Below are positions 27,258 to 37,569 of a stretch of DNA of 64,000 nt, one piece after another (position 1 is the first letter of the stretch; each line of letters opens with the position of its first letter). The notes under the pieces are model-generated. The model was not told the origin of the DNA, searched no databases, and worked only from the letters and a program-made list of their open reading frames with translations. The stretch spans positions 77,815 through 141,814 of the forward strand of contig CAZWYF010000006.1 of assembly GCA_964637835.1 (NCBI GenBank), read 5' to 3'. A program made the translations under genes and the position numbers. This DNA is from Glo-17 sp964637835 (GTDB lineage: Bacteria; Krumholzibacteriota; Krumholzibacteriia; LZORAL124-64-63).

Positions 27258-29423
27258 TCAGCCCACCTGGTAGCGGTCGATGCGCTCGACCCCGGGGATC
27301 CGGCGCACCGCCTTGAGGATCTTCTGCAGGTCGATCAGGTTGTGCACCTCCACCACCAGGGTGGCCCGCGCCAGACCGGCCTCGCCGCTGAACTCGCCGC
27401 TCTGGATGTTGACCTTCAGCTCGCCGATCACCTGGCTGACGTCGGCCAGCAGGCTGGGCCGGTCGCCGGCCTGGATGATGAGCTTGACCAGGAAGACCTG
27501 CTCGGGCGCGGCATCCCAGGTCACCTCGATGAGGCGATCGGCCAGCTGCGGGTCGCGCAGGTTGGTGCAGCCGACGCGGTGCACGGTGACGCCCCGGCCG
27601 CGGGTGATGACGCCGGTGATCTCGTCGCCTGGGATGGGGTTGCAGCAGCGGGCGAAGCTCACCATGAGGTTGGACTCGCCGGCCACCCGCACGCCGCCCG
27701 CACGTCGCCGCAGGATGGTGTCGTAGAGGTCGCGCCCCTTGTCGATCACCCGGTCGGGCAGGGAGCGCTCGGGCGGCTCCAGGCGCTGGATCACCCGCTG
27801 CCACGACAGCTCGCCACGGCCCACGGCGGCCAGCAGCTTCTCCGCCTCGCTGTAGCCCATGTCCGCGGCGAGGTCGGCCACCTCCCGATCGAGGTTCAGC
27901 CGCAGCTTCCGGCGCTGGAGCTCGCGCTCGAGGATCTCCTTGCCCAGCCGCACGCTCTCCTGCAGCTGGGTGTTCTTGATCCAGCGCCGGATGTGGTGCT
28001 TGGCGCGGCCGGTCTTGACGATCTCCAGCCAGCTGGTGGACGGCCGCGCCGCCTTGCTGGTGAGGATCTCCACCGCGTCGCGGTTCTCCAGGGGCGTGCG
28101 CAGGCTCACGATGCGCCCGTTGACCTTGGCGCCCACGCAGTGCAGGCCCACCTCGCTGTGCACGGCGAAGGCGAAGTCCAGGGGCGTCGAGCCGACGGGC
28201 AGCTGGAAGACGTCGCCGGCAGGGCTGAAGACGAACACCTCGTCCTGGAAGAAGTCGATGCGCAGGGTCTCCATGAAGTCCCGCGGATCGTCCTCGTCCT
28301 GCTGCCACTCCTGGATCTGCCGCAGCAGCTTGACCAGATCGGAGAAGTCCGTGTGCTCGGCCGAGTGCTCCTTGTACCGCCAGTGCGCGGCGATGCCCAG
28401 CTCGCTGCGCTCGTGCATCTCGAAGGTGCGGATCTGCACCTCGATGTACTTGCCGCCCGGCAGCTCCACCGTCGTGTGCAGCGACTGGTACATGTTGGGC
28501 TTGGGCTTGGCGATGTAGTCCTTGATGCGGTCGGTGAGCGGCGGGAACAGGCTGTGGATGATGCCCAGGGCGTGGTAGCAGTCGGCCTTGGTCTCGACGA
28601 TCACGCGCAGGGCGAGCAGGTCGAACATGCGCTCGATGCCGATGTCCTGCTCGAGCATCTTGCGATGGATGGAGAAGAAGTGCTTGGGACGACCGGAGAC
28701 CTCGCAGCGCAGACCGGTCTCCTGCAGCGCCTTCTCCAGCGGCGCGCTCAGCTCCTCGATCACCGCCTCGCGCTCGCGCCGGGTCTGCTTGATGCCCGAC
28801 TCGATGGCGAAGTAGCGCTCGGGCTGCAGGATCTTGAACGCCCGGTCCTCCAGCTCCCACTTCACGCGCGCGATGCCGAAGCGATGGGCCAGCGGCGCGT
28901 AGACATCCAGCGTCTCCTGGGCGATGTCCCGCTGCCGCACGCCGCTCATGTGCTCGATGGTGCGCATGTTGTGCAGGCGGTCGGCCAGCTTGATGATCAC
29001 CGTGCGGGGATCCTGGGCCGTGGAGAGCACCAGCTTGCGGTAGGTCTCCGCCTTGCGCGCCTCGGGATTGGCCACGCCCAGGCTGGTGATCTTGGTGACC
29101 CCGTCCACCATGTGGGCGACGTCCTCGCCGAACTGGCTGGAGATCTCCGCCAGCTCCACCGGCGTGTCCTCCACCACGTCGTGCAGCAGGGCGGCCACCA
29201 GGGTGTCGTCGTCCAGACGCAGCTCGGTGAGGATCTCGGTGACCGCCAGGACGTGGGAGACGTAGGGCTCGCCGCTGCGGCGCGACTGCGGCGCGTGGGC
29301 GCTCTCGGCGAGGTCGTAGGCCGCGCGCAGGCGCTCGCCGTGGCTGCCGGGATTGTAGGCGGCCACGCGGCTGATCATGACCTCCAGGCGCTCGCGGAGG
29401 TCGCCGCCGGCCCGGGCGTTCAC
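27258..29423 (-). CDS. rel: Bifunctional (p)ppGpp synthetase/hydrolase RelA/SpoT
   Basis: 721 aa. The N-terminal HD hydrolase keeps its metal residues (His57, His81-Asp82 in LLHDVVEDT); the synthetase region has DLLALRVIVETKADCYHALG, PKPNMYQSLHTTVELPGG and EVQIRTFEMHERSELGIAAH; then a TGS domain (VFVFSPAGDVFQLPVGSTPLDFAF), a helical/zinc-finger region with CCNPIPGD, and a C-terminal ACT domain. Both catalytic sites look intact, so it probably makes and degrades alarmone. GTG start at 29423 overlaps the recJ stop (GTGA). Confidence 0.96.
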   Translation of the reverse strand: MNARAGGDLRERLEVMISRVAAYNPGSHGERLRAAYDLAESAHAPQSRRSGEPYVSHVLAVTEILTELRLDDDTLVAALLHDVVEDTPVELAEISSQFGEDVAHMVDGVTKITSLGVANPEARKAETYRKLVLSTAQDPRTVIIKLADRLHNMRTIEHMSGVRQRDIAQETLDVYAPLAHRFGIARVKWELEDRAFKILQPERYFAIESGIKQTRREREAVIEELSAPLEKALQETGLRCEVSGRPKHFFSIHRKMLEQDIGIERMFDLLALRVIVETKADCYHALGIIHSLFPPLTDRIKDYIAKPKPNMYQSLHTTVELPGGKYIEVQIRTFEMHERSELGIAAHWRYKEHSAEHTDFSDLVKLLRQIQEWQQDEDDPRDFMETLRIDFFQDEVFVFSPAGDVFQLPVGSTPLDFAFAVHSEVGLHCVGAKVNGRIVSLRTPLENRDAVEILTSKAARPSTSWLEIVKTGRAKHHIRRWIKNTQLQESVRLGKEILERELQRRKLRLNLDREVADLAADMGYSEAEKLLAAVGRGELSWQRVIQRLEPPERSLPDRVIDKGRDLYDTILRRRAGGVRVAGESNLMVSFARCCNPIPGDEITGVITRGRGVTVHRVGCTNLRDPQLADRLIEVTWDAAPEQVFLVKLIIQAGDRPSLLADVSQVIGELKVNIQSGEFSGEAGLARATLVVEVHNLIDLQKILKAVRRIPGVERIDRYQVG

Positions 29424-31357
29424 GGCGCGATCACGGGGCGGATGTCCACCAGCAGCTGCTGGACCGGATCATAGGTCCCCCCGCGCGGTCGGAAGTTGGA
29501 ACGACCCACCTGGAACAGCACCTCCCAGCGGCAGGCCAGCGGGTCGACCCCCGACTCCAGCAGCCGCGCCGATTCCCGGCGCCAGGCCTCCCCCGCGCCG
29601 AAGGCCACGAACTCGCGCGTCAACGCCGGCGTGCCGTCGCGGCGACCGCCGCCCGGGCAGCGGAAGGCGAAGCGCAGGTGGGCCCCGCCGCCCATCACCG
29701 CCGGCACCTGCTTCAGGCGCAGGTCGGTGCAGCGGAACACCGGCCGGGGATTGCCCGAGCCGAAGGGCTCCATCTTGTCCAGCTCGGCCACCAGGGCGGC
29801 CACGTCCTGGGCGGCGAGGTCGGCCAGGGGCAGGTCCAGGTCGTAGGCCACCGGCACCGGTCCCTGGTCCGGCTCGCGCCGCAGCGCGGCGAGGAACGCC
29901 TCGCGGAAGGCCGGGATGTCCCGGCGGCGCAGCGTCAGGCCCGCGGCCTGCGCGTGGCCGCCATAGCGCAGCAGGTAGCCGGCGCAGCGGTCGAGCACGG
30001 CCTTGACGTCCACCGTGGCCACGCTGCGCGCCGAGCCGCGCGCCTCGTCGCCCTCCTCGGCGAGCAGGATGGTGGGCAGCTGGTACATCTCCACCAGCCG
30101 CGCGGCGCCGATGCCGATGACGCCCTTGTGCCAGGTGTGCGAGTGCAGGACCAGGCCGGGATCGCCGCGATCGACGTAGCCGCGGGCCATGTCGATGGCC
30201 TCCTCCTTGAGCGCGAGGTCGGCCTGCTTGCGGCGGGTATTGGTGCGATCGGCCTCCTGGGCCAGGCGGTCGGCGGCATGCGGATCGTCGGTGAGCAGCA
30301 GCTCGAGCGCGGCCATCACCCGGCCGATGCGGCCGCAGGCGTTCAGCCGCGGCGCCACCTGGTAGGCCAGGTCCGAGGCGGTGATCGGGAAGCCGCGATC
30401 CAGGCCGCTGATCCGCAGCAGCGCCGCCAGCCCCGGCCGGATGTGCTGGCGGTCGGCCAGCCGGGCCAGGCCCTTGCGCACCAGCACGCGGTTCTCGCCG
30501 GTCAGGCTCATCTGGTCGGCCACCAGGCCGAGGCAGACCAGGTCGGTCAGGCCGGTGAGGAAGTCCCCGGGCAGCGCCTCGGGCCGCTCCTGGGCGATGG
30601 CCTGCGCCAGTTTGAAGGCCACCGCCACGCCGCAGAGGTCGGGATTGGGATAGCGGGCGTCGGGCCGGCGCGGGTTGACCAGCGCCACGGCGCAGGGCCG
30701 TTCCTCGAAGATGTGGTGATCGAGCACCACCACGTCCATGCCCAGCTCGCGGGCCAGATCCAGCTCCGCCTGCGCGGCCGAGCCGGTGTCCACGGTGATC
30801 AGCAGGGTGACCCCGCCGGCCGCCCACTCCCGCACCTTGCGCGCGGCCACGCCGTAGCCGTCCTGGGCGCGATCGGGGATGAACGGCGGCAGGGCGCGGG
30901 GCCGGCTGCCGTCCACCTCCAGGTCGCGCAGCAGCAGGTCGAGCACCGCGCAGCCGGTGATGCCGTCCACGTCGAAGTCGCCGTGCACGGCCACGATCTC
31001 CGCCTTGCGGGCGGCGCGCAGCACCCGGGCGACGGCCTTGTCCATCTCCACCAGCAGGAAGGGATCCGACAGGTGGTCCAGCGAGGGGTAGAAGAAGCTC
31101 TCCAGATCGGTGCGGCTGGTCAGGCCGCGGCAGGCGAGCAGCTGCAGCAGGCGCTCGGAGACCGGCTCCATGAGCGGCACCTCGCGCCGCAGGCGGTCCA
31201 CGGTCTCCTCGCAAGCCCCCTCCCCCACGCGCCAGGGACGTCCGCTCAGCCAGCCAGGCTGGCCGGTGGGGGGAGCGTCGCAGGCCGACCGCGCGGACGT
31301 CCGCGGGGCGTCTTCCGCGTCGTCGGCGTCGGGTGTCATGGGCATCTCGTACTGCAA
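29420..31357 (-). CDS. recJ: Single-stranded-DNA exonuclease RecJ
   Basis: 5'-3' ssDNA exonuclease of recombination and mismatch repair. 645 aa if started at TTG 31357, which has AGGGGAG six bases upstream; in-frame ATGs at 31345 and 31339 are alternatives with poorer spacing. DHH phosphoesterase motifs: VAVHGDFDVDGITG, LITVDTGSAA, VVVLDHHIFEE, then the DHHA1 segment RYGGHAQAAGLTL and an OB-fold tail. The first 50 residues are a non-conserved acidic/Pro extension. First gene of the recJ-rel-dtd-maf-mtnA operon, directly downstream of rnpB on the same strand. Confidence 0.95.
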   Translation of the reverse strand: MQYEMPMTPDADDAEDAPRTSARSACDAPPTGQPGWLSGRPWRVGEGACEETVDRLRREVPLMEPVSERLLQLLACRGLTSRTDLESFFYPSLDHLSDPFLLVEMDKAVARVLRAARKAEIVAVHGDFDVDGITGCAVLDLLLRDLEVDGSRPRALPPFIPDRAQDGYGVAARKVREWAAGGVTLLITVDTGSAAQAELDLARELGMDVVVLDHHIFEERPCAVALVNPRRPDARYPNPDLCGVAVAFKLAQAIAQERPEALPGDFLTGLTDLVCLGLVADQMSLTGENRVLVRKGLARLADRQHIRPGLAALLRISGLDRGFPITASDLAYQVAPRLNACGRIGRVMAALELLLTDDPHAADRLAQEADRTNTRRKQADLALKEEAIDMARGYVDRGDPGLVLHSHTWHKGVIGIGAARLVEMYQLPTILLAEEGDEARGSARSVATVDVKAVLDRCAGYLLRYGGHAQAAGLTLRRRDIPAFREAFLAALRREPDQGPVPVAYDLDLPLADLAAQDVAALVAELDKMEPFGSGNPRPVFRCTDLRLKQVPAVMGGGAHLRFAFRCPGGGRRDGTPALTREFVAFGAGEAWRRESARLLESGVDPLACRWEVLFQVGRSNFRPRGGTYDPVQQLLVDIRPVIAP

Positions 31358-31425
31358 GCGTCGCTCCCCTGCTGGTGACGGGCATGCGCACGCGGCGGAT
31401 GCACGCGTGCGAGCCGGTGGATCCG

Positions 31426-31832
31426 GCGAGGGAAGCCGGTCGTAATCCGGGTTCTGTTACCGCGCCGGCGGCTGCCGACGGGTGACGACCATGTATCTGG
31501 GACCGCCGTTGCCGACGGCCTCGTGCGACCGACCCGGGAGTCGAGCGAGGCGGGCCACCTCTCCTCCTCTATTTGGTCTTGCTCCGGGGGGGTTTACCCT
31601 GCCACTTCCGTCACCGGAAGCGCGGTGAGCTCTTACCTCACCGTTTCACCCTTACCGCATCCGCCGCGACCCGAGGTCGCGCCGGACGAGGCGGTTTGTT
31701 TTCTGTGGCACTGTCCTAGGATCGCTCCTCCTGGCTGTTGACCAGGCACCCTGCCCTGTGGAGCCCGGAATTTCCTCGAGACGGCTCCCGCGAGGGAGTC
31801 GTCCCGCGGCCGTCTCTCCGACTTCCCTCGGA
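31426..31832 (-). ncRNA. rnpB: RNase P RNA (bacterial type A)
   Basis: Catalytic RNA that matures tRNA 5' ends. Conserved on the minus strand: TCCGGGCTCCACAGGGCAGG, CAGAAAACAAACCGCC, GGTAAGGGTGAAACGGTG, GGTAAGAGCTCACCGC, GGGTAAACCC with AGCAAGACCAAATAG, and near the 3' end ACAGAACCCGG. The P1 helix closes the molecule: GAGGGAAGTCGG at the 5' end pairs with CCGGCTTCCCTC at the 3' end. Length about 407 nt fits type A. Ends are placed from P1 and may be off by a few bases. Confidence 0.95.
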
Positions 31833-31835
31833 ATC

Positions 31836-31876
31836 ATGATAGAACCCCGGACAGCGCTTGTCACACCCAAAAAAAA
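31836..31876 (-). promoter_or_regulatory. Sigma-70 promoter of rnpB with UP-like T-tract
   Basis: Minus strand: -35 GTGACA (31864-31859), 17-bp spacer, -10 TATCAT (31841-31836), placing the start about where the RNA 5' helix begins. A run of eight T (31876-31869) just upstream of the -35 is in the right place for an UP element, as expected for a stable-RNA promoter. Confidence 0.75.
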
Positions 31877-31888
31877 TCGGGTATTCCG

Positions 31889-32638
31889 TCAGCGGTCCGG
31901 CTGGTCCAGCGCGCGGTTGGCCAGGTGATCGGCGTGGGCGTTGCGCGCCCGCGGCACGTGGCGTACCCGGAACTCCCGCAGGCGCCGCGCCAGGTGCATC
32001 ACCTGCTGGTAGATCGGCAGCAGGTCCTGGCTCTTGACCCGGTAGGTGCCGGTGAGCTGCCGGGCCACCAGCTCGCTGTCCACCAGCAGGTGGACGCGGC
32101 CCACGCCCCAGCGATCGCAGTGCTCCAGCGCGGCCAGCACCGCACGGTACTCCGCCTGGTTGTTGGTGGCGCGGCCGATGGCCTCGGCATGCTCGCACAG
32201 ATCCGGGCCGTCCTTCTGGCGGAAGACCACGCCGATGGACGCCGGACCGGGGTTGCCGCGGCTGGCGCCGTCGCTGGAGATCTCGAGCACCGGGCTGCCG
32301 TCCCCGGGCAGCGGGCACTCCGGCAGGTCGGCGGCGGCCGGCAGCTCCGGGAACCGCGTCTTCGCCGAGGACCTGCGGGCGGCCGGGGCGGACGGAGCGG
32401 CCGGAGTGGGCCGGGTGGCCGGGTCGGACGGGGTGGCGGGGTCGACCGGCGTGGCCGGGTCGACCGGCGTGGCGGGGTCGGCCGGGGCGCTGGCCAGCTC
32501 GCGACGCCAGCGACCGAGGCGCTTGCGCAGCTCGCGCACCGACAGGCCGCACTCGCGGGCCAGCGGTCGCAGGTCCTGGCTGCGCTCGAGGGTGCGCAGC
32601 AGCTCGGGCAGGTTCTCGGGGCTCTTGCTCTCGCTCAC
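31889..32638 (-). CDS. RNase HI-family protein with N-terminal HTH-like segment
   Basis: 249 aa. The C-terminal half (about 115-249) is an RNase H fold with acidic residues Asp123 (SSDGASRGNPG), Glu163 (NNQAEYRA), Asp187 (LLVDSEL) and Asp237 (RNAHADHLAN), so hydrolysis of RNA in RNA-DNA hybrids is likely. Residues 10-50 (LARECGLSVRELRKRLGRW) look like a helix-turn-helix, then a linker of 5-residue VDPAT repeats. GTG at 32638, two bases after the zinc-ribbon gene's stop, is the likely start. The pairing with a zinc-ribbon coiled-coil gene is seen in other bacteria (compare mycobacterial Rv2228c-Rv2229c). Confidence 0.9.
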   Translation of the reverse strand: MSESKSPENLPELLRTLERSQDLRPLARECGLSVRELRKRLGRWRRELASAPADPATPVDPATPVDPATPSDPATRPTPAAPSAPAARRSSAKTRFPELPAAADLPECPLPGDGSPVLEISSDGASRGNPGPASIGVVFRQKDGPDLCEHAEAIGRATNNQAEYRAVLAALEHCDRWGVGRVHLLVDSELVARQLTGTYRVKSQDLLPIYQQVMHLARRLREFRVRHVPRARNAHADHLANRALDQPDR

Positions 32639-32640
32639 GA

Positions 32641-33390
32641 TCAGGGCTCTCCCCAGGCACGGGTCCGGCGGCTGCTGCGCGCCACCACGTAGCGGCCGCA
32701 ACCCTCGCAGGTGATCAGGGCGGCCTCGCGATCGGCGTCCACGGCTTCCTGCGGCGTCAGGCTCTGGCCGCAGGAACCGCAGGCGCCCTGGACCAGGTCG
32801 GCGATGGGATCGGCGTGGCGCCGGGCGAGCTGGCGCAGACGGCTGGAGATGCGGCGGGGCAACCCCCGGTGCAGATGCTCGAGCTCGCCGGTGATCTCGG
32901 GCACCGCCTGGTCGGCCTGCTCGCGGCGGCGGCGGCGCTCGGCCCGCTCGGCGGCGATGCGCTCGCGCGCGGCGGCCACGGCGGCGTGCTCGGCGGCGTC
33001 GCTGCGGTCGGCCTGGTCGTGGTCCTGCCAGAGGTCCAGCAGCTGCTGCTCGAGCTGGTCGCGGCGCTGCCGCAGCGCCGCGATCTCCTCGGACAGGCGA
33101 GCGGTGGTGACGGCGTCCTGGCGGGGGGCGGCGCGGCGCTTGCGCAGCCGCTCCTCCACCTCGCGCAGGGTGGCCTCGAGGTCGGCCCCGGCCCGGTCGC
33201 GGGCGGCGGCGGCCAGGTCCTGCCGCTGGGCGTCGTCCTGATACTCGGCGTCGAGGGCGGCGAGATCGGCCTCGCGGGTGGCGCCCCGCTCGTGGTCGCG
33301 GGTGGCGGCCGCGAGCTGGCGGTACAGGTCGGCGGCATCGCGGAGCCGGCCGAGGGTCACGACGATGGGCTGATCCACGGGCTGATCCAC
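32641..33390 (-). CDS. Coiled-coil protein with C4 zinc ribbon
   Basis: 249 aa, C4-type zinc-ribbon family (PF02591-like, compare Rv2229c). Residues 20-180 are a long Arg/Glu/Ala-rich helical coiled coil; the C-terminus holds GACGSCGQSL and ITCEGCGRYV, two Cys pairs 20-odd residues apart for one zinc. GTG start at 33390 with GGAGGGAG upstream. The family is thought to bind nucleic acid or act as a scaffold; the role is not established. Co-transcribed with the RNase HI gene. Confidence 0.88.
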   Translation of the reverse strand: MDQPVDQPIVVTLGRLRDAADLYRQLAAATRDHERGATREADLAALDAEYQDDAQRQDLAAAARDRAGADLEATLREVEERLRKRRAAPRQDAVTTARLSEEIAALRQRRDQLEQQLLDLWQDHDQADRSDAAEHAAVAAARERIAAERAERRRRREQADQAVPEITGELEHLHRGLPRRISSRLRQLARRHADPIADLVQGACGSCGQSLTPQEAVDADREAALITCEGCGRYVVARSSRRTRAWGEP

Positions 33391-33548
33391 GACGTGCTCC
33401 CTCCGCGCGAGGCTCGGTCCCTCGCGGGACGACAGCTCCCGGCAAGAAGAAAGGGTGCCAGCGGCACCCCATCTCCCTCACTCGTCGGCCTGCTTCCCGG
33501 CGGCGGCTGCGACCCCGCCGTCGGAATCCCGGACCGGCCGGAAAGCGA

Positions 33549-33625
33549 TGGTGGGCGATACTGGACTCGAACCAGTGACCTCTCGCGTGTGAGGCGAGCG
33601 CTCTAGCCAGCTGAGCTAATCGCCC
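33549..33625 (-). tRNA. tRNA-Val (CAC anticodon)
   Basis: Cloverleaf on the minus strand: acceptor GGGCGAT/ATCGCCC, D-arm GCTC-AGCTGG, anticodon stem CTCGC/GCGAG around loop CTCACAC (anticodon CAC), T-arm CTGGTTCGAGTCCAG, discriminator A and an encoded CCA (33551-33549). Confidence 0.96.
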
Positions 33626-33708
33626 ATCGATCGTCTCCGGGCATCCGGAGCTCCGGGGCTCCGGAGCTTCCCGCAGCTCCGGGTCTCCCTGGTCCGCCTC
33701 CGGCGGGC

Positions 33709-33784
33709 TGGTGGGCCCACCAGGACTTGAACCTGGGACCAGCCGGTTATGAGCCGGCCGCTCTGACCACTGAGCTATGGGCCC
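33709..33784 (-). tRNA. tRNA with CAT anticodon (Ile2 or elongator Met)
   Basis: Acceptor GGGCCCA/TGGGCCC, anticodon stem GCCGG/CCGGC around loop CTCATAA, T-arm with GGTTCAAGTCC, encoded CCA. A paired G1-C72 excludes the initiator tRNA. The overall sequence looks closer to tRNA-Ile2, whose C34 is made lysidine by TilS, than to elongator tRNA-Met, but the two cannot be separated by eye. Confidence 0.9.
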
Positions 33785-33847
33785 GAAATCCGGGACGCGG
33801 AAGATAACCCCCCCTCGCGGGACGGTCAACCGCCGCGCGCGTTTTTT

Positions 33848-35578
<1,731 letters not shown>

Positions 35579-35635
35579 GCGGCTCCCTCTGGTCTCGCTG
35601 GCGCCGGCCTCGGTCCGGCGCGCCCTGGGCTCGCG

Positions 35636-37405
35636 TCAACCGTGGTGTTGTCGACGGGCCTGGTGCAGGCGTGCGATGGCATCGCGAACGGCCCGTTCGG
35701 TCTCGCCTCCTTCCGGGATGTCCCTCTCCAGCAGATCGGTCACGAAGCCGCGGTACTGTCCCTCCCGGGAGTGCCAGCGGTTCTCCACGAAGGTCCGGGG
35801 CGTCTCCTTGACGCCGGCCGCGGTCCAGGCCGCCAGCTCGGCCGCCAGCGTGGCGGCCTCGGGGCGGGACCAGGCCAGCCCGGCGCCCTCGGCCGCGAGC
35901 AGGCGCGCACCGGCACCCGACCCGTCGCGCAGCGCATGCGCCAGCAGGACGGCCTCGATGTGCGGGCGGTTGATGATGGTGAGCTTGCGGAAGCTCGGTC
36001 GCCCCGGGGCCGGCTCCTCGTGGCGGGGGGGCGGGGACGGCTCGCCGGAGGCCTGGGCGCCGGATCCTCGATCGCCGGCCGGGCCGCCCCGCCCGGCCGG
36101 GCCCATCGCGGCGCCGCGGCGCTCGGCACGCCGCAGCTGGGCCAGCGACTCGCGCAGGGTGCCCTCCGAGAGGCCGAACAGATCGGCCGCCTCCTTGAGC
36201 ATGAGCTCGCGGCGGATGGCGTCGGGCACCTCGGCGATGGTGGTCAGCACCTGGTGGACTCCCTTCTCGATGCCGGCGCGGTCGTCCCCGGCCTGGGCCA
36301 CGGCGTCACGCACGAAGGCGAGGTAGCCGCACGCCTGGCCGAGCACCTCCTGGAGCGCGTCGGGCCCCTGCTCGATCACGAGGTCCGCCGGATCGACGCC
36401 CTGCGGCAGGGTGGCGACCTGGGCCTCCAGGCCCGCCGCCAGGCAGACGTGGCTGCTCTTGACCGCCGCCTTGCGGCCCGCCCGGTCCCCGTCGAACAGC
36501 ATCACCACCCGGTGCGCGCCGCGGCGCATCAGCCGCGCCTGGTCGGGCGTGAAGGCCGTCCCGCAGGTGGCCACCACGTTGGCCACGCCGGCCTGGGCCA
36601 GCGCGATGAGGTCCAGGTACCCCTCCACCAGGACCGCGACCTTCGCCCGCGCGATGACCATGCGGGTGGTGTCGAACCCGTAGAGCAGCTTCCCCTTGCT
36701 GAAGTGGGGGCTGTCGGCGGAATTGAGGTACTTGGGCTCCCCCTGACCGATGAGGCGACCACCGAATCCGGCCACCTGCCGGGCGATGTTCCGGATCGGA
36801 AACATAATGCGCTCACGGAAATAGGCAAACGTGCGCCCATCCTCCGACCGGCGCGCCAGGCCGCTGCTGATGGCGAGGTCGTCGCTGACGCCGTGGCGGC
36901 GGAGCTGCTGCAGCAGCCAGTCGCCGCCGGGGGCCCAGCCCACCTCGAAGCGGTCGAGCACCTCGGGGCGGAAGCCGCGGCCGGTGAGGTAGTCGCGCGC
37001 GGGCTCGCCGCGCCGGTCGTCCGCCCAGGCCTCGCGGAAGATCGCGCAGGCGGTCTCGTTGGCGCGGAAGTGGGCCCGCTTCTCGCCCTCGTCCTCGCCC
37101 GGCTGCAGGAACTTCGCCAGGTCGATGTCCAGGGCGCGGGCCAGGGTCTCCATGGCCTCGGGGAAGGTGAGGTTCTCCACGGACATCAGGAAGCTGATGG
37201 CGTCGCCGCCCTCGTTGCAGCCGAAGCACTTGTAGGACTGGCGCGCGGGAGTGACGTGGAAGGAGGGCGTCTTCTCGCGGTGGAAGGGGCAGAGGCCCTT
37301 GTAGCTGGAGCCGGCGGGCTTGAGATGGACGTACCGGCCCACCAGATCGACGATGTCGGTCTCGTCCTTGACCCTGGCGATGATCTCGGGAGGGAACTGC
37401 GCCAC
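35636..37405 (-). CDS. dnaG: DNA primase
   Basis: 589 aa. CHC2 zinc finger (Cys39, His42, Cys60, Cys63 in LCPFH...KCFGC), core with ERIMFPI and GFGGR, Toprim VLVEGYLDLIAL and MLFDGDRAGRKAA, and a C-terminal DnaB-binding-like region after a Gly/Pro-rich linker. Start GTG 37405 gives the standard QFPPEIIARVKDETDIVDLVG N-terminus with AAGGGG upstream; the longer open frame is not conserved. The dnaG-rpoD order is the classic macromolecular-synthesis arrangement. Confidence 0.97.
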   Translation of the reverse strand: MAQFPPEIIARVKDETDIVDLVGRYVHLKPAGSSYKGLCPFHREKTPSFHVTPARQSYKCFGCNEGGDAISFLMSVENLTFPEAMETLARALDIDLAKFLQPGEDEGEKRAHFRANETACAIFREAWADDRRGEPARDYLTGRGFRPEVLDRFEVGWAPGGDWLLQQLRRHGVSDDLAISSGLARRSEDGRTFAYFRERIMFPIRNIARQVAGFGGRLIGQGEPKYLNSADSPHFSKGKLLYGFDTTRMVIARAKVAVLVEGYLDLIALAQAGVANVVATCGTAFTPDQARLMRRGAHRVVMLFDGDRAGRKAAVKSSHVCLAAGLEAQVATLPQGVDPADLVIEQGPDALQEVLGQACGYLAFVRDAVAQAGDDRAGIEKGVHQVLTTIAEVPDAIRRELMLKEAADLFGLSEGTLRESLAQLRRAERRGAAMGPAGRGGPAGDRGSGAQASGEPSPPPRHEEPAPGRPSFRKLTIINRPHIEAVLLAHALRDGSGAGARLLAAEGAGLAWSRPEAATLAAELAAWTAAGVKETPRTFVENRWHSREGQYRGFVTDLLERDIPEGGETERAVRDAIARLHQARRQHHG

Positions 37406-37442
37406 CGGGACCCCTTCATTGTGCCTGGTCCGTAGCCCGGGA

Positions 37443-37471
37443 ACGAAAAAAGAATTCCGACCATCTGTCAA
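37443..37471 (-). promoter_or_regulatory. Candidate promoter of dnaG-rpoD
   Basis: A perfect -35 TTGACA (37471-37466, minus strand) is followed at 17 bp by a poor -10 TTTCGT (37448-37443). It is 40-odd bases upstream of the dnaG GTG. The -35 is convincing; the -10 is not, so activity or an alternative -10 would need mapping. Confidence 0.4.
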
Positions 37472-37491
37472 GTCGGCCGCGGCCCCGGGGC

Positions 37492-37524
37492 GCCTGGCCG
37501 GCGGCTTCCGCGCGCCGGCCAGGC
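37492..37524 (-). terminator. 12-bp perfect hairpin after mutS2
   Basis: Minus strand GCCTGGCCGGCG and its exact complement around a 9-base loop, about 45 bp after the mutS2 stop and just upstream of the dnaG promoter. Very stable, but no T-tract follows, so it may be a non-canonical or Rho-assisted terminator. Confidence 0.5.
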
Positions 37525-37569
37525 GGCGGCGGCGCGCCAGCCGGGCCGCCCGGCCAGGGGGGCCGCGGG

